Positions 35,355 to 47,510 of a stretch of DNA of 64,000 nucleotides are shown piece by piece. The position numbers were made by a program, and so were the translations under genes. The stretch's first letter is position 1. Every line of letters begins with the position of its first letter. The stretch is from Gordius sp. MW1 (taxonomy: Eukaryota > Nematomorpha > Gordioida > Gordea > Gordiidae): assembly GCA_964036665.1 (NCBI GenBank), contig OZ038531.1:22402591-22466590 (forward strand), read 5' to 3'. The notes beneath the pieces were generated by a model. That model saw nothing but the letters and a program-made list of their open reading frames with translations. It ran no database searches and was not told the origin of the DNA.

Positions 35355-36666
35355 TCTTATATATAAAAATGAAACTATGTATGTGTGTATGTATGTATGT
35401 ATGCCGCCACCAATTTTGGAAAACTACCAGACCGATTTGGCTCAAAAATTCACAGTTTATTCCTGACACTCCGGAGCGTGTTTTAAGATTTGTTCGAGCC
35501 AAATCGGTCCAGTAGTTTTCAAGTTTGTTTTATACGTTTTGACGTTTAATCGAATGTCAATCAAACGCACCCTGCGTATCTATCGTTTGTAGTGAGACAA
35601 ATGTAGGCATGTGCTATTTTTACGATTTGAAACATTGAATATCACAAATAATTATAATTATGATATTGTTTCTTAATTACAAAAAATTAAAAAAAATTGC
35701 TTGAAGGGCCAGGGGCTAAAGATTTTTCCCTTGGGGGGGGGGGGCCTTGGGCCAGACTATGACCTCAAAAAACACCATTTTGTAGGTCTCTAGCGATAGC
35801 TTTAAAAAAATGTATACAAAATTTAATGATTAATTTTTGATTATAGGTAAAATTGACTTAAAAAAATTTCCTTGGGGATGAGGTAAAGGTGCAGAACAAA
35901 GGTGCAGAATTTTGCACAACGCCACACTTTATCTTAATATTAATTATTTGTTATTTTTTGTTAAATAAATTATATGCGTATCCGTATCCGCCTTTTGTTT
36001 ATATTTTATCATAAAGGCAGGCGCGATATTTTTATTTGATTAACGAGCATGAAAATTTATAACTGATCCACTATTTTGCAACACTCTTTTAAAACCTTTT
36101 TTATAAATTGACGCCCCCTTTGCCCATGCCCTTTAAAATATATTTAAAATTAAGGTTTATTTTTCACGTCAATTATTATTATTATAGGACGGTCGTGTCC
36201 CCTCCTAACGTGGCCAAATAAATTAAAAAATCTCATTTTGTCCTTTTTTGCGCGTTAAATAAGGAGAAAAATGAATATAATTTTAACAAAGTGCCAATAA
36301 ATGTTGATATATCTCAGTTCTTCGGACATTATTAAGTTCAGAATTAAAAGTTTTATTCAGAAACAAATAATTATAATTATATTGTTTCCTAATTACAAAA
36401 AATTAATAAAAATTGCTTGAAGGGCCAAGGGGCCTAAGATTTTTCCCTTGGAGGGGGGGGGGCATGGGGCCAGGTTTTCTCTCTTGAGTGGCCTGGGCCT
36501 TGGACCCTCTTTAACTACTTGTTTAAAAATCTTTGCATAATAAATACTTACCAATTATATTTGATGTATTCTTAATCTATTGAAACTTATCTATAAGATG
36601 ATATATAATATATTCTGCTAATACACCCGGGTAAATGGCAAAACAACGTTTGCCGGGTTCAGCTAG
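35355..36666 (+). mobile_element. non-autonomous Helitron with exact ends
   Basis: The 5' end is TCTTATATATAAAAATGAAA directly after an A. The 3' end is CTAG at 36663-36666 directly before a T. Just inside lies the hairpin GGCAAAACAACGTTTGCC (36638-36655). TC at the start, a terminal hairpin, CTRR at the end and insertion between A and T are the defining Helitron signs. The 'ACCGATTTGGCTC' segment near the 5' end is frequent in arthropod Helitrons. No Rep/helicase is encoded. A 125-bp segment is repeated inside (35635-35760 and 36358-36480). Confidence 0.88.
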
Positions 36667-37150
36667 TCGACGATAATCCTCAAGACAACATCCAATAACA
36701 TTAAATGTTCTACATCTTTTAATTTGCTATTCGTTTGAAATTGTTCCTAATTATCTTCAATACAAACAAATATCATATAAAATAATGCACTCATTACCTC
36801 TAGTGCATTAATAGATGTAAAGCGTTTGGAATAGTTTATTATTTAATACAACATTTGCGACTATCCGATAAGACACAAAAAAACGACTTCCTCACAAAAA
36901 GGATTAATTTATATATCTATTTAAGTATATGAATAACTTTTTAGTGCTTTATATTACAAATCACTCTTAAATTAGGAACAAATAAGTAAATTGAATTTAC
37001 ATAAACATTTACTAGTTCGTAGAAATACAATTAGTTGTTAGTTTTTTTAAATTTATGATTTAGTTATTAATCAAAAAAATTAAGATATTAAAAAATCTTT
37101 CTCATGTACTCATATATAAATTATCTGTAAATCCATCGTGAATTAAATTA

Positions 37151-37372
37151 GTTATATTCTCATTTGAGTTACTAATAAAACTATCTATAAAAAACTAAAA
37201 TAAAATTATTTTATCATATATTGTTTAAAGGACCTACTAATAGAAAGTGGAGTTATGCAAAATTTGTCTGTAAATCCATCGTGAATTAAATTAAAATTTA
37301 AACAATATATGATAAAATAATTTTATTTTAGTTTTTATAGATAGTTTTATTAGTAGCTCAAATGAGAATATG
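37151..37372. repeat. inverted repeat, arms about 75 bp
   Basis: The left arm (37151-37230, 'ttatattctcatttgagttactaataaaactatctat...') is mirrored by the right arm (37299-37372). The spacer contains 'gacctactaatagaaagtggagttatgcaaaattt', which recurs directly after the right arm. Probably a foldback MITE with its target region partly duplicated. Confidence 0.75.
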
Positions 37373-37469
37373 ACACTGGACCTGCTAATAGAAAGTGGAG
37401 TTATGCAAAATTTGACATGTTATTAAAACATTGATATGTATGAAAAGTAATTTATCGATAAAAATCAGA

Positions 37470-38215
37470 AGATACAATAACCCCTTTCAGGATTGCCGCA
37501 ATTAACTTAAAAGTTTACCCTAATTAGCGCCATCTATCGGCGATTTTAATTAGAGACTAATTTGAACTATATATATCCCTATCTTTTTTAGCATGTGACT
37601 TCGAAAATGATAACAGACATATAACGTTTTCGCTCTTATTAGAGCTCATCAGTATGCCATAGTTTATCTTCTAGTCACACACTAAGCGAGATAGGTGTAT
37701 ATAATGCTCAAATTAGATATACACCCATTCTAATGGTGGCTATGAAATAACCCTCTTAATTATGGTAGTAATAATTATTTTGTTTTATTATATGAGAAAT
37801 AAGTAAATGAATTGCGGGTTTTCGATAATAATCAGAAGATAATAATAACCCATTTCAGGAGTGCCTCAATTAACTAAAAGTTTACCCTAATTAGCGCCAT
37901 CTATCGGCAATTTTAATTAGAGACTAATTTGAACTATATATATCCCTAACTTTTTTAGCATGTGACTTCGAAAATGATAACAGACATATAACGTTTTCGC
38001 TCTTATTAGATGCTCATCAGTATGCCATAGTTAATCTTCTAGTCACACACTAAGCGAGATAGGTATATATAATGCTCAAATTAGATTTAAACCCATTCTT
38101 ATGGTGGTTATGAAATAACTCTCATAATTATGGTAGAAATAATTATTTTGTTTTATTATATGAGAAGTAAGTAAATGAATTGCGGGTTTATCGATAATAA
38201 CACTGGTCTACAAAA
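37470..38215 (+). repeat. tandem pair of a 365-bp repeat (copies R1, R2)
   Basis: The unit begins near 'aatcagaagata', includes 'TTAGCGCCATCTATCGGC', 'GAACTATATATATCCCTA' and 'GCTCATCAGTATGCCATAG', and ends 'gtaaatgaattgcgggtt'. R1 and R2 are head to tail. A third copy at 43745-45700 is split by a pogo element. Copies 2 and 3 share the following 'taacactggtctacaaaaaaaa'. Confidence 0.85.
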
Positions 38216-38216
38216 A

Positions 38217-39792
38217 AAATAGCTGCAATTACAGCAAATGTTATGATTGCATTATAATGGGTCATTTTTCGCGGGCATGCAGGAATACAAGGGTTAATCA
38301 AGTTTTCGATGATTGCGAAGCAGTGGTTGCCGAAATTAATTCCATTAATCACATTACAAATATTAATCGGAAACGAGCAATAATAGATTTAAATGATGTT
38401 CCATTCCGAATGGAATATGACACCGGCGCTCAGGTGTCCGTGATAAATGAGGAGATTTGGAACCAGATTGGGAAGCCTAAATTAAGGCCATCGGAAAAAT
38501 TTGCGGGTTATGGCTATCAAAAATTAGATGTATTGGGCGAAACAAACATTAAAGTGGGGGTAGGTCATATGAGCAAATTACTCCCTGTCATCGTTAAAAA
38601 AACATCCGACGTACCCTTATTTGGCTTACCCTAGGTATTAAATTTTGAATTATACATTCCCAAATGTGTCAAAATTTTTAAGGTACAACAATAAGTAACT
38701 ATTTCGAATCAAAACTTGAGTACGAAGATTAAATTAGTAAAAAAATTAGCTAGAATTTTTGATGACGGGACAGAGAGTGAAACTGTGAACGCTAATGGCA
38801 ATAAGAGAGGGAATAAGATGAAGGAAACACCTTACAAGATGGGAACGAAATCACAAAATAATTAAATCAACAATCGAAATTAGAAGTAGCTGAAAAGAAC
38901 CTCGGACCTTTACAAGAGAACGATGGGTAATCAACGACTAATAAAGAATTAGAGGTTGGCGAACCTAGTTCATGGACTCAGGCAAGCAACGTCTTCCCGG
39001 GCTAAACAAAGAGTTAAAAAAGAACCAATTCAAAAGAAGAGAGCTAAGTTGGCAGTAGAATTAAAAGAAGTTGGACCATAATGGGATGGGTTAGACAAAG
39101 AATTAAACGCTGATCAAACAAACGGTAAAGAATATCATGAGGATAAAAACGATAAAATCCTCCAAACATATGAAATAAGTGATAAAATTAAATTAAAAAC
39201 TACGAATGCAAATAACGCATATTCATTCTCATGCTGCCGAAAAAGGCACAATTCCCAAGGGTAAACGGGTTAAAAAAGTAGTGAATGGAAATGATGACGT
39301 ACAAAAGAAGAGTTTTTAAAAACGACTGCAGAACTATCGGACCCAATGATGATAGGACGACACGGTCATGAAATTTTGAAATAAATGAATTAGTCTGGGT
39401 AAAAAATGATTTGCCGCCAGGATGGCGGAAAGGAAAAGTACTCTCCAGGAATAAGTTGTTATCTTATGGCGTTAAAAATAATAATAAAGGCAAACATGCT
39501 GATCAATCGAGAAAAAGAGAAGAGAAAGTAGTTGAGGTACAAAATTGTTTAATTCAGCTTTCCCGGGATTAAAAGATACAGGATTAGAAGAGGAGGAGGT
39601 AATTTATGATCAAGAGATAACAAGACCAGAACCAAGAGAGTTTGTAGAGTCAATACGAGAAGAGCTCTGTAGAAATAGACACACCGGAAGACAAAGGTGA
39701 TGGAAATTTAAGAAGGGAAAATAGAACAAAGAAGCCACCGCGTGGATTAATTAAAGGAATTTAAAAATGTAAGCTGATTAAGCGGGGAGGGA
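38217..39792 (+). pseudogene. Gypsy-type retrotransposon remnant: gag zinc knuckle and protease, then decayed pol
   Basis: The reading begins with a CCHC zinc knuckle (CYDCIIMGHFSRAC) followed about 50 residues later by the aspartic protease motif EYDTGAQVSVI, in a frame open to 38634. Reverse transcriptase, RNase H and the integrase core are not recognisable; only short Lys/Arg-rich pieces persist to a basic tail just before the LTR. A purine tract (AGCGGGGAGGGA, 39781-39792) directly precedes the LTR. The element is internally deleted and lacks a visible 5' LTR. Confidence 0.75.
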
Positions 39793-40255
39793 TGTAACAT
39801 TTATGTTTTGTAACATCAATTCAATTTCCTAGCATTTTATATATAGCGAAAAATTAGTTCCTGTATGTTTATTTTATCGGATATCTCGTTAAATAATTAA
39901 CTATTCCAAACTCAATGATAAAACCTAAGCGCAATCATTTTGAGGAATCTTAATATTTATTTAATAAATTTATATCAAGCTAATATAGGCTAACAAAAGC
40001 CGAAACAAATGTAATTTATGTTAAAATAAAAATGAATTAAACTACCTTAGTGTTGTGGTTGCGCATGCGCAGGATCATGCGCAGCCAAGTCTTCTATGTG
40101 TATGCGCGCGCAGCCAAAGCCAAGTTTCCTATGCACAGCCTACCATGCGCAGGCTACCATGCTTGTCTTCCCCCTCGCTTTGCTATACGCGTGTTAATGC
40201 CAGCTGCGCTGGCAAATCAAGCGTAAATAATAAAATCATTGTACTTTAATACACA
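39793..40255 (+). repeat. 3' LTR of the Gypsy-type remnant
   Basis: It starts TGTAAC right after the polypurine tract and ends ACACA (TG...CA). It contains TATATA near 39840 and an AATAA-type polyadenylation region near 40227. Within 40059-40190 are repeated ATGCGCAG words, including the perfect palindrome TGCGCATGCGCA at 40060-40071, which matches the NRF1/Erect-wing binding consensus. Confidence 0.75.
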
Positions 40256-41077
40256 GTTGATTTTTTTTCCGATATATGCTTAGCCTATAGACTGCTCATG
40301 CCATATGTTGAATATGGGGAATTGTGTGTCTAATTTTCCTCCATTTTGAAGAGTGTATTTGGTGTATTTTAACCTGTAATTTTGCCCTATAACAGTCAAT
40401 TTACCTTCCTCACTAGTTTATAAATAAAAAAACGTCAATAAAATAATATTATACAAAATATTGATGGCACTATATTATTAAACAAACTTTAATCGCAGTT
40501 TTTACATTTTTAATTTTTATGTATTTCATTGATATTTATTTTAAAATGCTTTTTTTGATATCTACCCACTTTAATATTTTTTTATTTACCTTTTTAAAAT
40601 TATTTAATTTGCGAAAATTACTAATTTCTATATGCTCACAACGTTACAATCCTCGTTTCAAAATGGTGGAAAAAAGGGTACACATTTTGTGCGTTGATGA
40701 GCAGTCTATCTAGTCTATGGATATATGTAAAAATTCAGGATGTAATATTATTCGCGCACATAGATATTTTTTCTTCGCGCGAATACGCGGATCTTATGAA
40801 TTAAATATTCGGATAAAATATATGGAAATATTCAGATAAAATGAAATAAAATAATGTAAGAATATAATGATTGGGTTTTTGATAAATAAGATTATTGATT
40901 AAAATATTAACGTAATTTGTTTTTATACTTTCTTTTATTAGAAATATATTAAATTGTGTAGAATTTCTACATTTATTAGGAGATAATATATTATTGTTAA
41001 AAGTAACATGCGCCATCTTTAATATATTTTCTATATGTCAAAACATTAATATTTTATTTAACACTATATTTTTTGTC
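40256..41077. other. AT-rich spacer between LTR and MITE
   Basis: No exon. A word similar to 10560-10620 ('caaaatggTGGAAAAAA...TGAGCAGTCT') suggests an old unclassified repeat. Otherwise nothing is seen. Confidence 0.4.
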
Positions 41078-41236
41078 ATGGGCCTAGCCAGGTTTTGGAT
41101 TAGGGATGCAAAAATGTTTTAAGTTCACTTAGGAAGGGGGGGGGGCAAAAATAATTTTTTTTTAAATTTGTAAGGGCTTTTGTATAACTTTTTTGTCATT
41201 TAGGGGAGGGCGGCCCCCCCCCTGGCTACGCCCATG
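41078..41236. repeat. MITE, 160-bp family, intact copy
   Basis: CATGGGCCTAGCCAGG opens and CCTGGCTACGCCCATGG closes it, with G and C runs inside each end. Confidence 0.85.
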
Positions 41237-41385
41237 GTTTTTCTATATTTGAAATTTGACTACATATAAAGGTGGCATCATAAAATTTTATGATCATATA
41301 ATACTAATTAATTGTCAACTAAAAAAATCATTATTGGCCCTAAAATTAAAGTTCTGCTTTATTTTTTCCCAATGTAGTTTTAAAT

Positions 41386-43348
41386 GAGAACAAAATAATG
41401 TGTCCAGTAGAAAATTCAAATGCACAGTAAAATAATCAAATGCACAGTAAAATAATCAAATGCGCAGTAAAAAAAAATAATATTCAGTAAAATAATTTTT
41501 TGACGGTATTAAATTCATTTGTTCAGTTATTTATTACGATGCTGTTCATTAAATATGATTTTTGCACAGTTATTTAAAATTACTTTCAAAATAATATATA
41601 GGTATAAGCGAGTCTCGAACTCGCAACCTAAGTTAGAGAAGCTTACATAGTAGGGCGTGGATTATCTGTGGCCTCCTTAAAAGTTGATTTTTTTCGTTAA
41701 TATATTAATAGCAAAAAGCTTTATTTCCCCAAAACTATACTTCCCTTTGGTGCTACTTTCAAATTTAACTTGATGAACATGGAACCTACATTCTGAGGTT
41801 ATCAGACTCTTGATCCTTATGAATCTGATAGTGAAGAAGTTCTTAAAGGACAAATTACCAAATCAAATCAAATGTAGACGTACTAATATCATTTGGGAAA
41901 AGGTTGCCACTTATGAAAAGGCTGAAGAAGCAAAGAAATATGTCGAGGATGGCTGGGGGCTATGATTGAAAAACAACAGTGAAGAGGGTACAAAAGTGTA
42001 TTGCAGGTTATATTATGACTTATATAATAATTTTTAAGGTGCAACAAAGTTAAGTGTAGAGTGCCACAATGTGCAGCTCGAATATATATTATATGAATCT
42101 ATATCAGATAAAGTTATTGTATACACATCAACTTCATCTCATACCAAAAATAATGACAAGCTTAAAATAAATAATGAAATTAAAGATGAGATAAAAAAAA
42201 TAGTTTGATTAGGTTTATTATGCTTAATCTTAACAAAATGAATTATAATATTTCATTGGCTCAGCTAAGAAATACATTAACTGCATTGGAGGAAATAAAT
42301 TGGTGTGTCAATGATTAGTTTAGGAGAGTTGGAGCTCTTTAACACTTTAATCAATGTAGTTGAACTTTGCATACCACCCAAAGAAGCCAAGTGTGTGCCT
42401 TTAGGGCAAAAAAGAAAAAGGGGCAGACCCTCAAAAGTCAAATCAGCCTTTGTTGTTCAATAATGGTAATTTAAATTATGTGCCTTGACTATAACAAATT
42501 TTAGGCTTGAAGTAGCAAAAATGTTCACTATGTATATCTATTTAAAATTTTTGATGTTTATATTGTCAGCAAAATATGTTCATTATGCATTTGTATTTGA
42601 AATTATTTATGTTTATACTCTAATAAAAATTTCAAAAATTTATTAGATTTAAATTTATGACATATGCATAGTAACATTAAGTGGAAGGGCATCAAGCCTC
42701 CAATCTATTTATTTTAGCTAAAATAAATAAGTGCTTAATGTTATTCACAAACAAAATTTTTATATAAAAAACATAAAATCAATGATAATTTAATTATTAT
42801 TTATTGAATTATAAACTGAGTATTTTTTAATTTAGAATCTAAATATTATTGATCAATTTGTAAAGATTATTAGGCATTTTTTTAATAATATATTTTTTCA
42901 ACCAATCAATTCTATTGAAAACTAAGTTGTGTTTTGATTACTGAGCAATGCCCAAAAACGACTTATTAATTCAAATTATTAAGCAATTTTATTAAATTAT
43001 TGAGGTACTGAGCAATGTTATTAAATTACTGAGCAATGCTCAAAAATTACTTATCAATTCAAATTATTCAATTTTATTAAATTATTGAGGTACTGAGCTA
43101 TGTTATTAAATTACTTATAAAATTACTAGGCAAGGCTATATAATTACTGAGCAATTTTACTAAATTACTGATCAATTTTATTAAATTACTGAGCAATATT
43201 GTTAATTAACTGTGCAATTTTATTAAATTACTGAGCAATTTATTATTAATTAACCGTGCAATTTTCAATAATTTACTGCGCACTTAAATATATTACTGAG
43301 CATATTTTACTGTGCATTTTTTAATTCCTTACTGTGCACTTAAATAAC
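41386..43348 (+). mobile_element. Mutator-like deletion derivative with subterminal repeat arrays, copy 1
   Basis: Nearly identical to 49800-51827. The left end holds a short array of GCACAGTAAAATAAT words. The right end holds many ACTGAGCAAT/ACTGTGCA words, i.e. the inverse of the left motif. In between is a broken frame with 'YVEDGWG', 'EEGTKVYYR' and 'KRGRPSKVKSAF', resembling the FLYWCH-like N-terminus and AT-hook-like tail of MULE transposases. The DDE core is missing. Copy 1 has an extra stop (TGA for Trp) at 41963. Confidence 0.65.
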
Positions 43349-43903
43349 ATCCGTTTTAAATTGTTGGTTAAAATTATTTAAAAATATTATAAATTTGGTG
43401 TAACTAATCTACTATATGATGTACAAAAGATAAAAATATATTTGTTTTTATAGGTAAATGAAAAACTATTATATCTTTCTGGAAAAAGATTTTTTTTAAG
43501 TTTTAATTAAAATTAATAATAAATCGTAAGGATAAATTCAATAGTTGCTTAGCAACCCGAGACGAGACAGAAACTATTGCCCTACTTAATGCTAAAGGAA
43601 CGTTGTTAACGTCCCAATTGCTTGATACACTTAAGCCTGAGCTTTTAAGCCACCAAATAATTTTTTAAGAAGTTTATTTCGAGATTAAAAAATATAGAGT
43701 ACAACACAGTTCATGCATATAATAATATTAAAACATACATATCAAAAATCAGAAGATAATAGTAACCCCTTTCAGGAGTGCCGCAATTAACTTAAAAGTT
43801 TACCCTAATTAGCGCCATCTATCGGCAATTTTAATTAGAGACTAATTTGAACTATATATATCCCTATCTTTTTTAGCATGCTTCGAAAATGATAACAAAC
43901 ATA

Positions 43904-45483
43904 CAGTCAAAATCGCTTAAGTGAGAATTTCTGGGCCTTAATTAAAAAAAAATTCTCATTTAAGCGATTTTTAGCACTTATACGATTAATTTAATTATTT
44001 ATTTAATTTATAAAGAGTTTGCACTCGTGCTATATTTATGAAGCTATAGATTCCAAAAATTAATATCCGTAACATATAATTTATGTATATATACATAAAT
44101 TATTTAGATAAAGTTAATATTTTAAGCATACTTAACTTTATGCACTTTTAATGCAAATCAGCAACAGCTGACATGTGTTGCATACATTTAAAATTTATAA
44201 ATTTTCTAATATATGAAACAATCTAGATAAATATTTGATTTATATTTGTCTTATTTATACATTCTATAGTAATATCCAATCAGAGGATATATATTCTAAA
44301 GTTTACTATTTTAATAGTATGTTTGTTAAATTTTATAATAAACTTATGAAATCTTAAATGAATTTATATCATGTATTATAAATAAATCTTTGTTTTGTAC
44401 TTGTCTTATATTTGCATATCTTAGATTATTACTAAAAATGGTTTCTTCACATTTGAAATAAAACTAAACAATGGACAAAAATTACTGTGATAAGTTTATT
44501 TAAATATACAAATTATATAGTAAAATATTGTGTTATAAGTTGCTGATGACTTTCACATTTAAAGAGTTTATTTTCAATAAGGATTCAAATAAAGATCTTG
44601 TCATCCAGGACTTTTTGTTTGAATAGTAATTAACTGGTATTATTTTATTTTTAAAGCACCGTGGCTTTTGGTATTTTCCAATAACTAACATTTGTTTGTC
44701 AGTGCCTGTCTGATTTGTTAAAAAAAGTATGGTGAGTCTTTCTTTTTTTGATTTTAAACCCATGACTTTTTCGGTATTAAAAGCAAAAGTGCTTTTGCTT
44801 CCAGCTTTGTAAAATAAACCTGTTTCATCACAATTGTAAATATTATCTGGATCAAAGGCTAATTAAAAATTATAATAAAAACTTGATCATTGATGATAAA
44901 AATATTAATTTAAAAAATTTACCTTCATTAAAATGATTTGAAAAAGATTTAGCCTTTGTAAGAAGCAAAGGACCATTAATTGCACATTGTTTTGAACTAA
45001 TTTCAGAGAACCATTTTAGAAGGGCTTGTTCTGTCTTTATATATTGTGCTATGTAAATTCAATAATTTTTATTTATACAAACAATATTACTTTTTCTTTG
45101 TCTTTTTTTATTGGAGATATGTTATTAGAAGCAGTTGTTTTCAAATCGGTAGCATTTTTGCATATACGGTATATTGTTCCTAATCCCACATTGTAATTTT
45201 TGGCTAAAGTTGATTTACTGGTAAGTTTGGCTTCTTCTATAATTTTCAACTTTTCATGATAAGTTAAATTTTTTTTCATTCTCACTTAACCACATATTAT
45301 CAATTATAAAAATAATAAAATACCTTTAAAATTTTCCTAGTAATGCGATTTTTATCACTTATACAATTCTCACTTATAAATATATTTTGCGCAAAATTTA
45401 AACGATGTGTTCAAAATATCGCGGGTATTTATCATTTAGAAATATTACCATTTATCCGATTCTCACTTATACAATTTCGACTG
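43904..45483 (-). mobile_element. pogo/Tigger-type transposon (Tc1/mariner superfamily)
   Basis: TIRs are CAGTCAAAATCGCTTAAGTG at 43904 and its imperfect inverse ending CGACTG at 45483, flanked by TA target duplications (43902-43903, 45484-45485). The interior encodes a truncated pogo-like transposase on the minus strand. Length 1,580 bp. Confidence 0.9.
44533..45285 (-). pseudogene. truncated pogo/Tigger transposase (CENP-B-type HTH plus start of DDE domain)
   Basis: The first exon (45285 downwards) gives a Psq/CENP-B N-type helix-turn-helix: LTYHEKLKIIEEAK ... STLAKNYNVGLGTIYRICKN. After a small intron (GTAATA...CATAG) a second exon has the CENP-B-type binding segment ALLKWFSEI. After another intron (donor GTAAAT) a third begins with PDNIYNCDETGLFY, the first catalytic Asp of the DDE_1 domain, and runs through KERLTILFLTNQTG and PRCFKN. 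The frame stops at 44533, before the second and third catalytic residues, so the copy cannot be active. Being split by introns suggests descent from a spliced source gene. Confidence 0.82.
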
Positions 45484-45902
45484 TATAACATTTTCGCTCT
45501 TATTAGAGCTCATCAGTATGCCATAGTTAATCTTCTAGTCACACACTAAGCGAGATAGGTATATATAATGCTCAAATTAGATTTAAACCCATTCTTATGG
45601 TGGCTATGAAATAACCCTCATAATTATGTTAGTAATAATTATTTTGTTTTATTATATGAGAAGTAAGTAAATGAATTGCGGGTTTATCGATTAACACTGG
45701 TCTACAAAAAAAAATAACCGGGAAACAGTCAACATATTCCGATAGAGTTTTTCGTGGTGAACACAAATATGTTTTTCGGTTTTTTTCCTATATGTCAAGT
45801 TTTTTAGATATTTCGATTCAAAGTTGCAAAAATGACCGTTTTTGACCCTTTTCGATGCTCAATCGAGCGATATTAAATGGCTAAAAAAAATTTTTTAAAC
45901 CT

Positions 45903-46420
45903 CTAAGTGGTAGAACCAACTAAGGGTAAAACATTGAAAAATGATTTTTTCCCCCATTGTTTTTACTTTTTCCAATATATCAAAAATACAATTAGTCCCA
46001 ATGCGAAATCGCGGCTTCCTTTGAGCCTCCCTCCCTCTCTATCTAATTGGCTTATATGCTTATATAACACTATACCCTTAGTGCATGTAAGTGATTGATG
46101 AGTGTGGTGGGTGCAAGAGTAGTGGGTTAATACTAACTATTCCTACTACTAGGCCTGTCATCCTCCCTCTCTACTAGAGGAATAGCTCGTATTACGCCAC
46201 TACTTTTACACACCCCCACCCTCCCATCATCCATCAATCACTCACATGCACCAAGAGTATAGTGTTATAAATCCAATTAGATAGAGAGGGAGTGACGGAG
46301 GCTCAAAGGATGCCGCTTCGCATAGGGACTAATTGAATTTCGATATATTGGAAAAAGTAAAAACAATAGGGAAAAAAATCATTTTTCAATGTTTTACCCT
46401 AAGTTGGTTCTACCACTAAG
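45903..46420. mobile_element. 518-bp foldback with about 220-bp arms
   Basis: The left end TAAGTGGTAGAACCAACTAAGG is mirrored by the right end TTGGTTCTACCACTAAG. The arms match through 'aaaacattgaaaaatgattttttcccc' and 'gcctccctccctctctatctaattgg' up to a short spacer centred near 46165. It ends right beside the zinc-knuckle coding region at 46430. Confidence 0.85.
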
Positions 46421-46732
46421 AATAATTACGAGTGTGTGATCGGCCACAACGAAAACATTTAGAGGAAGTACGGTTCGAATCTGTCTGGTCCTTCTTAACA
46501 CCTGTAACATTACGATCATCCCTAATTCTATTAATTTTCCAAGAGTGTTTAAACAAGGGTTGAGACTTGTTTAACAGAAACCTTGAAAACTACTAATACA
46601 ATAATTTATTCACACACAAGATTGTTAATACAAAACAGCTGTAAGAAGAATATATAACGTCAATACGTTACAACGTCGATAATTCACTTTTTATATAATA
46701 CAAGCTATAATACTAATCCTTGCATGAAAAGG

Positions 46733-47478
46733 TTACAAATCCTTACACCTCATCCTTTCAAATTGAGGGACCACCAGGTCCGTGCTGTCCCGCCCTGGAG
46801 TATTTCCCAATAAGGTCATCTCTTCCTCAGGGCTGACCACGACCTGCTGGTATTTATTGTAACCTCTTCCACCCGTACTGGCTCTGTCGTCGTCAACGTT
46901 TCTACCTGCGTTATCGAAACCACCGGCGCCACCGATTCCACCGGCGCTACCGTTCTTTCCTGCCTGGCTGGCCTTGAAGGGATTCTCCACCTACACATCT
47001 GCATTCGGTGCCAGCTGCTGCACCCCCGGCAGAAGGCTTTCGTTTGCCTTATTCCTGCCGGCCGTCTTGCCTGTGGACCACGTGACGACCTCCTTCTTTC
47101 TTCCGTCCTTGCCACGGGACGTATCTGGCGGTTTTGAGGGTTTTGCGTCGTATTTGTTCGGGCTGCGCGCGGGGCCACATTTTGTTGACGCACCTGGTCC
47201 ACTCGTCCAGCTAAACCCCTGGGTTGGCCACGGTGTCTGTGTACCGCGTTGCTCTACCTACCCGAGTTAGGTCTAGCTGCCTCCTGACGAGTTGCCCGTC
47301 TGTGCCTACCCGCCGCCCTTTCTTCCGTGTGGGTGTTTTCGTGGCGCACGCTAAAGTAGGGTTCCATGCGCCGTTTCTCTCGGACCTCAAACACGATTGG
47401 TCTCGGCCGCCCCCTACGTTCGTGGTCTAGTGCTCTCAAACGCACTTCTACGATCACCCATTCAGTTCGATATTCCAT
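46733..47478 (-). pseudogene. second open frame of the integrase element, Arg-rich, broken
   Basis: It begins MEYRTEWVIVEVRLRALDHE at 47478, 30 bases after the integrase stop, and runs through an Arg/Glu-rich stretch to a stop near 47254. It resumes in another frame with DQVRQQNVAPRAARTN and a Cys/His segment (FCRGCSSWHRMQMC), then a Val/Thr-rich tail. I do not recognise the family; a small gag-like or nucleic-acid-binding protein is possible. A second, more complete 5' copy lies at 48283-48745. Confidence 0.6.
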
Positions 47479-47510
47479 CTAGATAAAATATAAAAAGATT
47501 AAAATATCAA

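Larger units (their letters stand above)
43745..45700 (+). repeat. third copy of the 365-bp repeat, split by a pogo insertion
   Basis: The left part (43745-43903) ends in '...gataacaaacata' and the right part resumes at 45484 with 'taacattttcgctcttattag', exactly where copies R1/R2 are continuous. The TA at the break is duplicated. Confidence 0.85.

Noticed and set aside
37470-38215. 5' LTR of the Gypsy remnant at 38217
   Set aside because: The repeat does not match the 3' LTR (TGTAACATTT...) and occurs as a tandem pair and elsewhere without the retroelement.
46974-47430. Plus-strand open frames (98 and 68 codons) in a GC-richer block
   Set aside because: Shadows of the minus-strand Arg-rich frame of the integrase element.
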